This document shows positions 45,501-56,400 of a stretch of 64,000 bases of DNA, piece after piece. Both the position numbers and the translations under genes were made by a program. Numbering within the stretch: the stretch's first letter is position 1; each line of letters opens with the position of its first letter. The stretch comes from Cynocephalus volans. Taxonomy: Eukaryota; Chordata; Mammalia; Dermoptera; Cynocephalidae. The stretch is taken from assembly GCF_027409185.1 (NCBI RefSeq), contig NC_084462.1, forward strand, positions 23,783,577 to 23,847,576, read 5' to 3'. The notes below the pieces were generated by a model. The model was not told where the DNA came from. It made no database searches and worked only from the letters and a program-made list of their open reading frames with translations.

Positions 45501-46080
45501 GAAACCAATTAGCCCCAGAGAAAAGACTTCCAGAAACTAACCTTTGGGGCTCTGCCAGAGGGAAGAGTTGGCTGACAGGCCAATCTCACTGCAGTGACAG
45601 CCATCAGCATTTGGCAAAGCTTCCTTGTCTAGTTTTCCTTATGCAGATATGCCCTGTGGTCTGGGAGACTGCAACAGGAGGCCCCAGGGAGCCCAGTCAA
45701 GAAATCGGTCTGAGAGGCACCATCGCGTGTGCTCACAAGTGCCCTCCTCTGTGGTGACTAATGCTCTGTTGCTGAGCATGACTCATCTGCTGGCATCTCC
45801 GTGGGGGTGCTCTGTCTCAGAAGTCACCTCAAACCTTCATGCAAATAAACCCAAGGAAGATATATTCTTCCAACACGAAAGACCCAGACTTACCTGGACC
45901 CCCAAATTGGATTAGGTTAGAACCTAGATAGCAACTCCTCACCACCTATACCCATGTATCCTTACAATGACCTGTGAGGCAGGGACCACTCACCCCAGCT
46001 TGTAACTGAGGAACTTCAAAAAGTTTTTAGAAAAATAGAATTAAAAGATAATGAAATATTTCCATGAACTCTTAGAAGTA
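45501..46080. other. Intergenic, no recognised gene
   Basis: A 96-codon frame at 45625-45915 has no recognisable domain and is not accepted. Confidence 0.35.
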
Positions 46081-46082
46081 TT

Positions 46083-46812
46083 AGTTTGCTAGGACTGCTA
46101 TAACAAAGTACCACAGGCTGGGTGACTTCAGCAACATGAATTTATTGACTCTCAGTTAAGGAAGCTAGATGTCCAAAATCAAGGTGTGGGCATGGTTGGT
46201 TGGCTCTCTCCTTCGATTCTACATAGTTGTCTTCTCCCTGTGTCTTCACATGGTGCCTTAGTCCATTTTGTGCTGCTATAACAGAATACCACAGAATGGG
46301 TAATTTATAAAGAAAAGAAATTTATTTCTCACAGTTCTAGAGGCTGGAAAGTCCAGGATCAAGCTGCCAGCATCTGGTGAGAGCCTTATTGCTGTATCAT
46401 CCCATGGCAGAGGGCAAAGAGCAGGCAAGAGAGAGCAAGAGATCAAACTCTCAGCTTCAAACTCTTTTCATAATCAGCATTAATCCATTCATGAGGGTGG
46501 AGCCCTCATGTCCTACACACTTCCCATTAGGCCCCACCTCTAAACATTATTGCATTGGGGATTAAGTTTCCAATTCATGCCTTTCAGGGAACATATTCAA
46601 GCCATAGCACATGGTCTTCTCTCTGTACATGCAAGTGTTCACATTTTCTCTTCATTTAAGGACACCAGTCATATTGGATTAGGGCCCATCCTAGTGACCT
46701 CACTTTAATGTGATTACCTCTTTAAAGACACTATCTCCAAATAAGGTCACATTCTGAAGTACTGGGGGTTAGGACTCCAACATATCTTTTTTAGGGGGAC
46801 ACAACTCAACCC
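46083..46812 (-). mobile_element. MaLR-type LTR (MLT1-like), interrupted by another LTR
   Basis: Left part 46083-46253 (TAGTTTGCTAGGACTGCTAT ... CTGTGTCTTCACATGG) and right part 46610-46812 (GGACACCAGTCATATTGG, GATTACCTCTTTAAAGACAC, AAGGTCACATTCTGAAGTAC) join into one reversed LTR once the inserted LTR at 46254-46609 is removed. Confidence 0.85.
46254..46609 (-). mobile_element. MaLR-type LTR (MST/THE1-like) nested in another LTR
   Basis: A 356-bp reversed LTR with TG...CA ends (TGCCTTAGTCC ... CCATAGCA), flanked by the 5-bp target duplication CATGG at 46249-46253 and 46610-46614. Interior words: GGTAATTTATAAAGAAAAG, CATTCATGAGGGTGGAGCCC, CCCATTAGGCCCCACCTC. Confidence 0.9.
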
Positions 46813-46827
46813 AAAACAAGAACAAAG

Positions 46828-46930
46828 GCTCAGAGAGGTTAACTAACTTGCCCAAACTCACATAGAAAGTTAGTACTTTGGCAAAGATTTAAACCCCAGT
46901 CTGACACTAAGGATCAAGTGGATCATACAC
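46828..46930 (+). mobile_element. MIR SINE 3' fragment
   Basis: AAGGCTCAGAGAGGTTAACT, AACTTGCCCAAACTCACATA. Confidence 0.6.
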
Positions 46931-47129
46931 TCTGCTGACTTCCATGTGAAGCCTCTGGTCATACACAGAAAAAAGTCATGCCTAGGGGACAAGACTCTTC
47001 TGCATGACAATTACCTGAGAATTGAAAGAAAATAATTAAAAAAAAAAAATCATGGGTGCAAATGCACAAGCAAGCAGCAAATGAACACATCTGTCTCCCA
47101 CCATTCCTGATTATGTGCACTTGTTTTTT

Positions 47130-47790
47130 CTGATTTTTCCAGTAAATAATAATAATAGTAACATTTCTATGACCCTTCATATTTGGAGAAGTACTTTTAC
47201 AAAGACCATTACATTTAACTCTCACAACAACTCTAAAACATAGGCATTTGTTTTAGTCTGTTTTGTGTTGCTATAACAGAAATACCTGAGACTGGGTGAT
47301 TTATAAAGAAGAGAGGTTTATTTGGCTTACGATTCAGGGACAGCTGCATCTGGCACGGGCCTCACGCTGTTTCTACTCATGGCAGAAAATGGCAGGCAGC
47401 CGGCGGGTACAAGCAGATCACATGGCGAGAGGAAGCAAGAGAGAGAGAGAAGGTGCCAGGGTCTTTTTAAGCAACGAGATCTCGCGGGAACTGATCGAGC
47501 GAGAACTCACTCATTTATCCCCCCTTCCTCAGGGAGAGCATTAATCCATTCATGAGGGATCCACCCCCATGACTCATCAGTTTCCAGCACCCCCACATTG
47601 GAGATCAAATTTCCACATGAGTTTTGGAGGGGACAATACATCCAAACTCCATCAGTATGATTATTATTATTATACCAATTTTACAGATTAGATAACTGTG
47701 GCCTATTGAAGACATGGAACCTGCCCATGACCACTCAGCTAGAAATCCCCTGGCTGGGGCTCAGCCTTCTAAGCCCATCTCTCATGCTGC
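47130..47790 (+). mobile_element. MIR SINE interrupted by an LTR
   Basis: 47130-47248 carries the MIR 5' half (CATTTAACTCTCACAACAAC TCTAAAACATAGGCA) and 47655-47790 its continuation (TTATACCAATTTTACAGATT AGATAACTG). The reversed LTR at about 47249-47654 sits between them. Confidence 0.65.
47249..47654 (-). mobile_element. MaLR-type LTR (MST/THE1-like)
   Basis: TGTTTTAGTCTGTTTTGTG, GACTGGGTGATTTATAAAG, CTCATGGCAGAAAATGGCAG, CATTCATGAGGGATCCACCC, GGGGACAATACATCCAAACT: full-length or nearly so, with TG...CA ends. Confidence 0.8.
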
Positions 47791-48335
47791 CTGCAGTGCA
47801 CATGCTGCTTTACTTGTAACTACAGGGGTGGGAAAGAATAATAAATAATACACACACACATAAACTCATTGTGATAGAAATTCAGGAAAAACTATCAGAA
47901 ATCAGTATTTGGTTTTGTTTTATTTTTAAATTGCTGCAGGAAACAGCAATGTATTTTTTTTAAACATTAGATCCATCCTAAGCTTTTTATAGCTTTTATA
48001 ATACACCTAAAGAAAAAGCTTAGTCAACTGTACTATGTTCCATTATACCAATACAGTCTTAAATTATCATGAATTATCACACTAACCATTTTTATAACTT
48101 TTGAAATTATTTGGATAATTTTTCATAAACCTTAAAGCTAACTCAATCATAAAGGTCTTTGATGTATATTTCATAAATAGGGGAAAACCAACTCATTTCA
48201 TCAGTTCTACAAGAGTTCTTGTCCTTTTTCTTTTCAGGGTCAGGACTTTAAAAAACAAACAAACAAAGACACCATTATAAGAATGTTGTAAACAAAAATA
48301 ATTTGCATTGAGACTTTCTCGACTATATCCAACTG
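47790..48335. other. Intergenic, no recognised gene
   Basis: AT-rich with a short CA run near 47851. No gene or named repeat. Confidence 0.35.
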
Positions 48336-48337
48336 CC

Positions 48338-48503
48338 TTGGGTTGAATGTCCCCCCAAAACTTAATCCCCACTGTAACTGTTGAGGGTGGGAAATCCTAT
48401 TATGGTAACTGAAAGGCAGGGCCTTAAAGAGGTGATTAAGTCTGTGGTTTAATGGTGGTCATAAGCGTGTTTCTCGGGGCTTTATAAGGAGAGCACATGA
48501 GGA

Positions 48504-48541
<38 letters not shown>

Positions 48542-48735
48542 TCTCTCTCTGCTCTGCCATTTTCTGCCATGTGAGACCCCTGCATTGCTGGAAAGCCACC
48601 ACCAAAGAGGACCTTCACTGGATGTGTTCCCTGGACTTTGGACTTCCCAGCCTTAGAAACTGTAAGAAATAAATTTCACTTTCTTACAAATTACTCAGTT
48701 CCATGTATTATGTTATAAGCAACAGAAACAGACTA
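48338..48735 (+). mobile_element. MaLR-type LTR
   Basis: GAATGTCCCCCCAAAACTTA, GGGCCTTAAAGAGGTGATTA, GGCTTTATAAGGAGAGC, a CT microsatellite, CCATGTGAGACCCC, TGTAAGAAATAAATTTCACT. It has a TATA-like TTTATAAGG and a poly(A) region. Confidence 0.8.
48506..48552. repeat. (CT)n microsatellite
   Basis: Nearly pure CT dinucleotides at the CT-rich tract position of the surrounding MaLR LTR. Confidence 0.95.
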
Positions 48736-48766
48736 CTACACGAACCATCAAAGCATTTTACTAAAA

Positions 48767-48953
48767 TGGTGGTTCTCAAACTTTGGCATGAATCAGAATC
48801 ACCTGGAGGGTTTGTGAAAGCAAAGATTGCTGGGTTTCACCCCCAAGTTTCTGATTTAGAAAGTCTTGACTGGGCCCCCAGATGTGCATTTCTGACCAGC
48901 TCACAGGTGATACTGATGCTGGTGGGCTGAGGATCACGCTTTGAGAACCACTG
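48767..48953. mobile_element. MER5A-like hAT-Charlie element
   Basis: Terminal inverted repeats GTGGTTCTCAAA and TTTGAGAACCACTG at the two ends, and interior words GAATCAGAATCACCTGGAGG and GGTGATACTGATGCTGG. Length of about 187 bp matches this non-autonomous family. Confidence 0.85.
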
Positions 48954-48959
48954 TCCCCC

Positions 48960-51035
48960 AAAACCCAACCAAACGTATTTATTCCCTTTCTTAAAGTGAG
49001 ACTGATATTTCTAATTCAATATTTTCTTTGTAAGAGAAGTTTATGTTCTTTTTCTTCCAATCTGCTCTTCTTAGTTCCTTATGGTTTCTGGGGAATGTGT
49101 TCCCTATCTTTGGGAAAGGGAAGGAGTAACAGAAATGTTATCCACTGATCTGTCCACACACCTTGTTATACACACCTGACAGGTGCTTCATGAAGGCTTC
49201 TCTCAATGGAAGCCAGATTGCCATGGTGCGGATCGATATTTGTGTAACACTTAGAGGCTTTCATAGGTGTTAGCCCATCTTGTCCTGGATGGTAGGAAGG
49301 GGACTGCAACATTATTCTGCTTTTTCTTAAGTGACCTACTGCAGCTGAGAGAGATGAAGTGACTGGGGAAGGTTACACAATAGTGGATGAATGGGACCTA
49401 GCTGAGGTCTCCTTGCCCAGACCCTGGGTGAGGTCTCGGTTCTCTTTGTCCAGACCACCCACCTGCTGAACTTTTCCACCCCAGCCATCCACCTTGCCTG
49501 AGGAGTCCCAGGCTTCCTGCAAGCGTGGCCAGTGAGAAGCTTGCAGATGCTGTGTGACTTTGTTGGAGGTCATCACCAACCCCCTGGTACTGAGGGCCAC
49601 AAAAATCCCAGGGGAGGTTGATTCTGGTTTAAGGCTATGATGCCAAGAATTAAGAACGACCAGCTGTATCTGTTAAAATCCAAGGCCAATTTCCTTCACT
49701 GGGGGCCTAGTGAGCTCACCTCCAGGATGCACAGAGAACGTCCTCATGCAACATGAAGAAAAAGACTATTGTTTGAAAGGGAAGGAATTGTAATGGGGCT
49801 TCCATGTTACAGGGGAGGGATAGGGAAACTCCTTGAGAGTCATTGTTTAACAAAGGAGAGGCTCCTTAGTCATGGGGCTCTTTAGACAAGAGGTAGCAGA
49901 TGGACCACCCACCTGCAGACCTGTCTGCACTCAACCTAGAGGGGGTGTATGTGTACATGTGCCCTGCACAAGCATGCCCCTTGTTTGCTTGCTGAGTACC
50001 ATTTAAAAAGTGAGACATTTTGTCCAAATAATGGTATCAGTTTTTTGCTAGGGAAAAAAATGAGACCGTCTGATAATTGAGTCCACACCCCACTTGGCAA
50101 CAATAGCCTGAAGAATGACTGCCTCCCTCAGCCAGGGCATGTGCTCAACAGATGGGCAGCTGCCCACAGTCCCACCTCACCTCCAGGTAACAGTTAAATT
50201 TATCCCAGCCATTGGCTGCCTGGCCCCTATAAGCATTTGGGGGTGGGGAGGATTGATATATATAAAGAGAAATCAATGCTCAATAGAATAAAAGCTCCAA
50301 GAGATCATTAGGATTCTAGAGGAAAGGAGATGTGAGGAAGGATCTGGAGGAAACAGAGGACTTCAAGGGGGGCTGAGCATTAGAGAGCTAGCTGGGGATA
50401 CATTCCTGTGGCTGAGTTGGCTGAGAAACTCGAAGATGTGGAATATTTACCTTGAGGTTGATTCCAGTCCTGGGCTGTTATAATCTTCCTAGTTTATTCA
50501 GAAACAGAGGATAAAATCTATTGTGTACAACCACCTCATGTTAGTGGACCTTTCAGGAATCTGGAGGAGAGACTGTTCAAAGCCAAAAAACACAAAGAAG
50601 ACAGCAGTGCCAGCAGCTTCAACATAGTCAATCTGGGAGCAGGCTTGAGACAACTCCCTTTTCTACTAGCAGAAAGGAACCTTCAAAAGAGAGACTCCAC
50701 AGAAACCCTAGTTCTGTCCTGGGGAAGATGCAACCAGGACAGAGAACTTCTTTTATATGGTTCCATATATATATGCTCTATGCATTTGTCTGATGTGCCC
50801 TACCAGATTGTAAACTTCTTGGAGGCCACAGCAATGTCACTTTTGTATCATCCAAAATCAAGCATGATCCTGATACATAACAGGTGATAAATGAATATAG
50901 AATAAATACATAAATTCTGGCATAACTCTGATGTAATACAATAAATTAAGCAAGATCAATGGAAGGATATTTGCCACCCCACCCCATTCCTGTCTCCCCC
51001 CACCCCCCGCTGTGAATATGACTTTGCTTCAGGAT
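48960..51035. other. Intergenic, no recognised gene
   Basis: 50770-50890 resembles a reversed L2 3' end (CAGATTGTAAACTTCTTGG). Otherwise no supported feature. Confidence 0.35.
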
Positions 51036-51039
51036 GAAG

Positions 51040-52170
51040 ATAAGAATCATACCTCTTTTGGGAAGAAATATGGTAATATATATTTTTAAAAGTTCATATC
51101 TATTAACTCATTTCTTAGAATCTGTCCTAACTAAATAATCCAAAAGATATTTGCACAAAAATCTTCATTTAATTATTTCTTAAACTAACAAAACTCTGGA
51201 AGTATTCTACGTTCTAGAAATAGAGAAATTATAATATAATTAATGGTATAGCTACTCAATAGAATACTATACAGATATTAACATGGTAATTATCCATTCA
51301 ATGTAGCAAAATTTAAAATGTTAGTGATATGGTATCAAGCATTTTTAAGTGGGAAAAATGATTTCACAGCAGTTTTTACATCAGGCTTTTCCAGGGGACA
51401 AGGAACAAAGTTACAGTCTTTTGTTGGCAAGGGATTAACAGAACAACATGCAGGGAAATAGGAAGACAGGGCACAGTGGCATCTGCAGCTAAGTTAAGCA
51501 ATGCAGAGAACAAAACATTGTTTGGGGCCTGGAGGTTATTCAAGCTGTCACCTCATCATGCTGTATACCCTCAGCACTGGGTGGCTGGGCCCCCTCCTGT
51601 GTGCTCTGCCATTGTGCTGTGCCAGCCCTTCACTGTCTTTGTTTCTATAGCTCAGTTTGTTTTTCTCTCTACCTCAAGTAAGCCTCTGCTTAACTCATGA
51701 CTCCCAACACTTTGTGGCTTCTATCACCCAACAGCTTCTGCATAGTGATTTCTGCTTGTCCCCAATTTTCTTTGTTTCACATTTAAACTCACCAAGAAAC
51801 GGGAAATCATTGCTTCAATTAGTCACAGCTATCCCTGTAATCAGAGCTCTCAGACCAGGCCACCTCCGAGTTCCACTGGTCAACATGTGTATTCGCTGTG
51901 CTGCTATCGGGTGCCCAAACCTGATCCAATCAGCTCTGTATGTCAAACAGTATGAATGCTGCAGATACTTCCAGCACAGCAACCACCTCTCCAATATGGT
52001 TATGGTTTTGAACAATGCTTAAAATAATACAAATAAAAATTTATATATGAAAACAGATAGGAAAAGGATGAATTAAAGGCATCGTAGTTGTGTTAGGGTG
52101 GAGGGATTACAGGTGATTCTTTTTCTCCACTTTGCAAATATGCTTTATTGATACTGTAATTGCTTTTTAG
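51040..52170 (+). mobile_element. Old L1 (L1ME-like) split by a ~640-bp block
   Basis: 51040-51365 (ATCTGTCCTAACTAAATAAT, CTCAATAGAATACTATACAG) and 52006-52170 (GATTACAGGTGATTCTTTTT CTCC, GCTTTATTGATACTGTAATT) are consecutive parts of one LINE 3' region. The 51366-52005 block between them is different in character and unassigned. Confidence 0.5.
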
Positions 52171-52889
52171 TTTTGAGTGTTTTTAAAATGGTAATCTCTC
52201 CAAGCAGTAGGAGTTATTCAACCAAGCTATCCAGTTCAGTCTCTCCCATGAACCTGTCTTGGAAGGTAAAGTCCAAACCATTAAACCCATAGTTACTCTT
52301 GCACAAGGTGAAGCCTTATTCCTGCTTTATCCCACAAGGTGAAGATGAAGGCTGAATTGCTGTAGGCTGTGAAAGCTCCCTGAAGGCAAAAGTGTTATTA
52401 CTCTGAAAACTCCTTTTAAACTGCTATAGTAGAATATACCACATGAGCAAAACACGGAACCTTATAACTAGCTTGTTTGTGGAAAGATGTGATTTGTCCA
52501 CAGGCCAGGTATTTGAAAATACCACCCACTCTACTGGCATACATCCAAGGCCCCGGGAGAAGCTACCATGGCAGCTTTGAGAAACCCCTGGCTTCACTTT
52601 GATCTTCCGCTTTCTGCACCCTTGTTTCAGTTCCTCTGCCACAGACATACAATTACTAAGTATTGTTATTGTTTGATAACAACTGTAATTACTACAAGGA
52701 CTGACCGAGATGGAAAAGACAGGAGAAATATAATTCTCATAAGGTCTGGTATCTGTGCTGGAGAGTCTGTTTGCATCAAGGAAACAAACAGAAACCCCCT
52801 CTGATTCGTCCCGGACAAGCCAATGGAAGGAGCCTCAAAGCTGGAGGTTTGACCGACCACCTAAGGGCAGGGGCCAGGTCCCCTCATTC
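52171..52889. other. Upstream flank of ZKSCAN1
   Basis: No gene. GC content and CpG frequency rise toward the promoter island from about 52850. Confidence 0.5.
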
Positions 52890-53460
52890 GGGAACCGAGA
52901 TGCATAGTCCTCCTGAGCTCCTAGAGAGAACCCGGAAGTGCAGCGCGGTACCGGAAGGCGAGGCGCTGACACATTTCCGGCCTTTGTGACTCATTGTGTC
53001 TGTGTCGAGGCGTCGGGAGGGCCTAGGTCCGTGTGCGGTGCCCTTTGGCCGGCCTGAGCCCCAGAGTCAGCTCCCCTGTCTCGCCCAGCGCCCCCAGGCC
53101 GCCCCCAGGGCTCACGGTGAGACTTGGGGCCGGCCTGTGGGGAGGGCGGGCGAGGCCGCACGGGTGTGTGCGTGAGGGTGGGCTCTGCAGCTTGAGACCC
53201 CGGGGACTCCCCTCCAGGCGGTCCCGGCGCACTGCGAAGAGAGTTCATACCCCTCCCCTCTCCCCAGACCCGGCCGTAAGAAGCGCCGTCTCCCGGGGAC
53301 TCGTTCACGCCCCACCCCCAGGTCCAAGCAGGGAGGGGACGAGGGTTGCAGTGGCCGGAGGTGCTCGGGGACCTGTGGAGAAGCCGTCCGCGGGCCCCTT
53401 CCGGGCCCCTAGCCCACAGTGTCGTCATCGTCGTTTGACGTTTCTGAGAACAGGGTCGTG
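52890..53460 (+). promoter_or_regulatory. ZKSCAN1: ZKSCAN1 CpG-island promoter
   Basis: GC-rich, CpG-dense, no TATA box. ETS-like sites CCGGAAGT (52932-52939), CCGGAAGG (52951-52958) and a reversed TTTCCGG (52974-52980) cluster around the likely start region, typical of housekeeping zinc-finger gene promoters. The three blocks TCCTAGAGAG (52919), TTCCGGCCTTTGTG (52975) and GAGGCGTCGG (53007) also occur in the orphan island near 22.9 kb. Confidence 0.75.
52985..53116 (+). other. ZKSCAN1: ZKSCAN1 non-coding exon 1 (approximate start)
   Basis: A good donor (CACG|GTGAGAC) at 53117 ends a GC-rich block just after the ETS cluster. The start is inferred from the promoter motifs and could be earlier. 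No in-frame ATG leads into the protein, in keeping with a 5' UTR exon. Confidence 0.5.
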
Positions 53461-56400
53461 AGCGAACCGACCCTTGTCTGATTTTTGTGCTCTCCGATCG
53501 TCGCCATTTGCTTTGATTTCGGTGAGAGGTGTCTTGTTTTGTTTTTTTTCCCCTGGGTCCTTCAGGACCTTGAGGTGAAAAATGCGGAAGACCGAAAGAT
53601 GGACACGTTTTGAAGTGTTCCGTACGTTTCCAGATCTCCTGCTTTTTGTCACCCTACCCCCACCACTGAGCGGTGATTAAAGAGTGTTTGAAGCCTAGTC
53701 ATAGTGGATAAAGAAATGATTCGGATCTAGTAGAGATTATATGCACTCCACTCTCAGTTTTATGGAATGTGTTGAAGGCCTTTTAAAAGGAGCTGTCTGG
53801 GAGATTAGGTGGATTTTTCTGTTCTGGGTAGTTACTCTCTTTGACTTGGAGTGGGTGAGAGAATTTGTGGAAATTGCAAGGGGCTATTAGGAGACTGATT
53901 AGCTGAGTGACCTTGGATGAGACAAGACACGAATTCAATTTGTCATCAATAAAATTAACTAGATTTTCTCAAAAGGCCCTTCCAACTTTGAAATGATTTG
54001 ATTTGGTCGATGTAATTGAAAAATTCAGCCACGGTTTAGCCTGACACTTCCCCCTCCCTTCCCTCCCTTTCTTGCAGTGCCTCCAGTACACAGTAAGACA
54101 CTTTCATTATAGAGAGTGGCTGTTACATGGCCTGGGACCAAAGAAAGCATTTATTGTACGGGCCAGTGCTAGGCGGATTGGAAGCGGTCAATAAATACTT
54201 GTTGAATTGAATTGTGGAGAATTCATTGTAACCACATCAACAAAGCACTGTTACTCTATATGCTGGGCAAACGTGGAGAAGTAGCTATATTAGGTAGGGA
54301 ACCAGGAAACGTAATGAAAGTTTGCTCTGTAATGTTTCTCCTGGTTTGTATCCTGTCTGAATTACTATGTAAAATTCTTGTTCATTTCAGGCAGTTTTCA
54401 CCAATCTTAACTACAAATAGGGAAGTTACTTACTTAATACTTTTGCTGATTCTGATTAAAATTTTTCTAATGTTTTATATTGCATCTAAATACAGATTAA
54501 TGTTACAGTAAATCTTGCCTTTTCATACTGTGGTAGTATCAATAGTCTTTGGGTAGCTAGCTGTCTTGAAAGGTAGCTTTTTCATGTTTTAAAACATTTT
54601 ATAGCTCTTAAAAAATGGGGGTAGAGGGGCAATTTATTTTAACTTTCAAGACTGTGTCCTGAAAAAGACTGTGTCCTGTTCAGTAAACAGTCTTTGACAT
54701 AAACTGAGTTTGTAACTCCAAGCACTTTTTGTAAGATAATTGTTCATATTTATCCATGGTGAGAACTGATTGCTGGGGGTAATCTTAGCTAAAGTGGATG
54801 ATATGTCATGTTTTTCAGCTCAGAGGGACCCCAGAGGTAGTTTTCTATTGCTCTGAGCACCCGCCCCCCCCCATTTGACTGATAAGGACACTGAATGCCA
54901 GAGAAGTTAAATAACTCAGGGATGTGTAACCTATTTGTGGGAGAATAGAATTCAGTTGTTCCAGCCTCTGTGCTGCTTTCACTGTTACAGGATTTCTCCC
55001 ATTGCTTAATCTTTTAAGCAGGCTGAAGATTGGAGTGTACAGTTACATTTCTTAAGTTTATTGAAAAAAACTGAAACACCTCTAGTGCCTGCTAAATACC
55101 AGACTCTGTTTTAAGTGCTTTATATATATTAACTCATTTAATCCTCACAACTGTTCTATGGGGCAAATACTGTTTTTTATTCCCATCATACAGATGAGGA
55201 AACTGATGCAGAGAGCCATTAACTTGCCTAAGGTCATCTACTAAGTAAGTGGTAGAGCAGTTTTAATGTTAACATGAAACTCTTTCAAGTAACCAGTGGA
55301 ACAAATTTGAGAAAGACATTGAATGCAGAATGAGTGGGCAAAAAATAGTAACATTGTAAATTCAGTCATGTATTTTTTTAAAAAATAATGCTTGCAGGAA
55401 TCATACTAAGTAGTATAAGAAGTACAAAGAAGCTTACCCTTAACAACAGTCTAGTTGAGGAGAAGTGCAAGAAAAAGTAAGAGAAAGAGATATCGTAAGA
55501 AATTACAGAGCAAATGCTTTGTGAAGACCATTAGGGCCTTTGAGGCAGGAGAGAAGATTGTGTGCTCAAATCATCTGGGAAACCTAAAATAAAACCCAGC
55601 CTTTCCGCTGCTGTTATGGCTCTTCTCTGGCCCAGAGTAGGAGTAGAGAAATATTGAGGGTGGGGAAGAGGACCTGACCTGATTGAGAGCAGAGGGAATG
55701 TGCCCTTGCTGTTGTCTCTGTCCCATTGGCTCTCACTTCCTCCTCAGAATCCCTTCCTGTTGATTCCCACTGATCCAAGGAGTGTCCTGTTCCATAGCTG
55801 AGACAGGATAAAACTTTCACAAAAGTAGAGATTTCTAATGGCTAGGCTAGCTACTGTACCAATTCTGCTCAATTGTCCTGTTTGTAGGTTCCTCCTAGTT
55901 ATATTGTAGACAGTCTCCACTTGCATCTCCTACTGACTGTCCCTTTCCCAGGAAGGGCTTCTTTCTCACAGTGATTGTTTGGTGAAATCAGTGGATGGTA
56001 GATGAGGCCCATTGCTGACTGGCCGTTCTTCATAGTCACCTTCATAGGCCTTCATTTTAGAATCTATATGTACACAGAAGCCCTTCATTACCCCACATGT
56101 TAGGTACAGGATGAATTTGGTATAATGGTGAAAGAACTTGAACCAAGGAGTCATTGTCTTAATTTCAAATCCTGGCTCTACCATTTACTTTCTGTGTGAC
56201 CTTGAGTAAGTTACTTAATGTCAGTAAACCACAGTTTTATCATTATAAAGTGAGATGATAGTTGCAGCTACCTCCTAAGATTGTTGGGTAGTCAAATGAA
56301 ATGCTTAACATAATAAATGTTGGCTGTTACTATCATACCTACTAGAGAGGGTTCTCGAATTGAACGGTGATGAGGGCAAGTGGCATTTTAGCTTAGCTTT

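Noticed and set aside
48506..48552. CT-repeat considered as a CRISPR-like or satellite array
   Set aside because: Simple dinucleotide repeat within an LTR; no spacers. No CRISPR arrays or prokaryotic features occur in the window.
52991..53461. Open frames of 142-145 codons on both strands in the ZKSCAN1 promoter
   Set aside because: Composition effect of the CpG island. The overlapping opposite-strand frames have no domains, and the 5' exon is non-coding in this gene.
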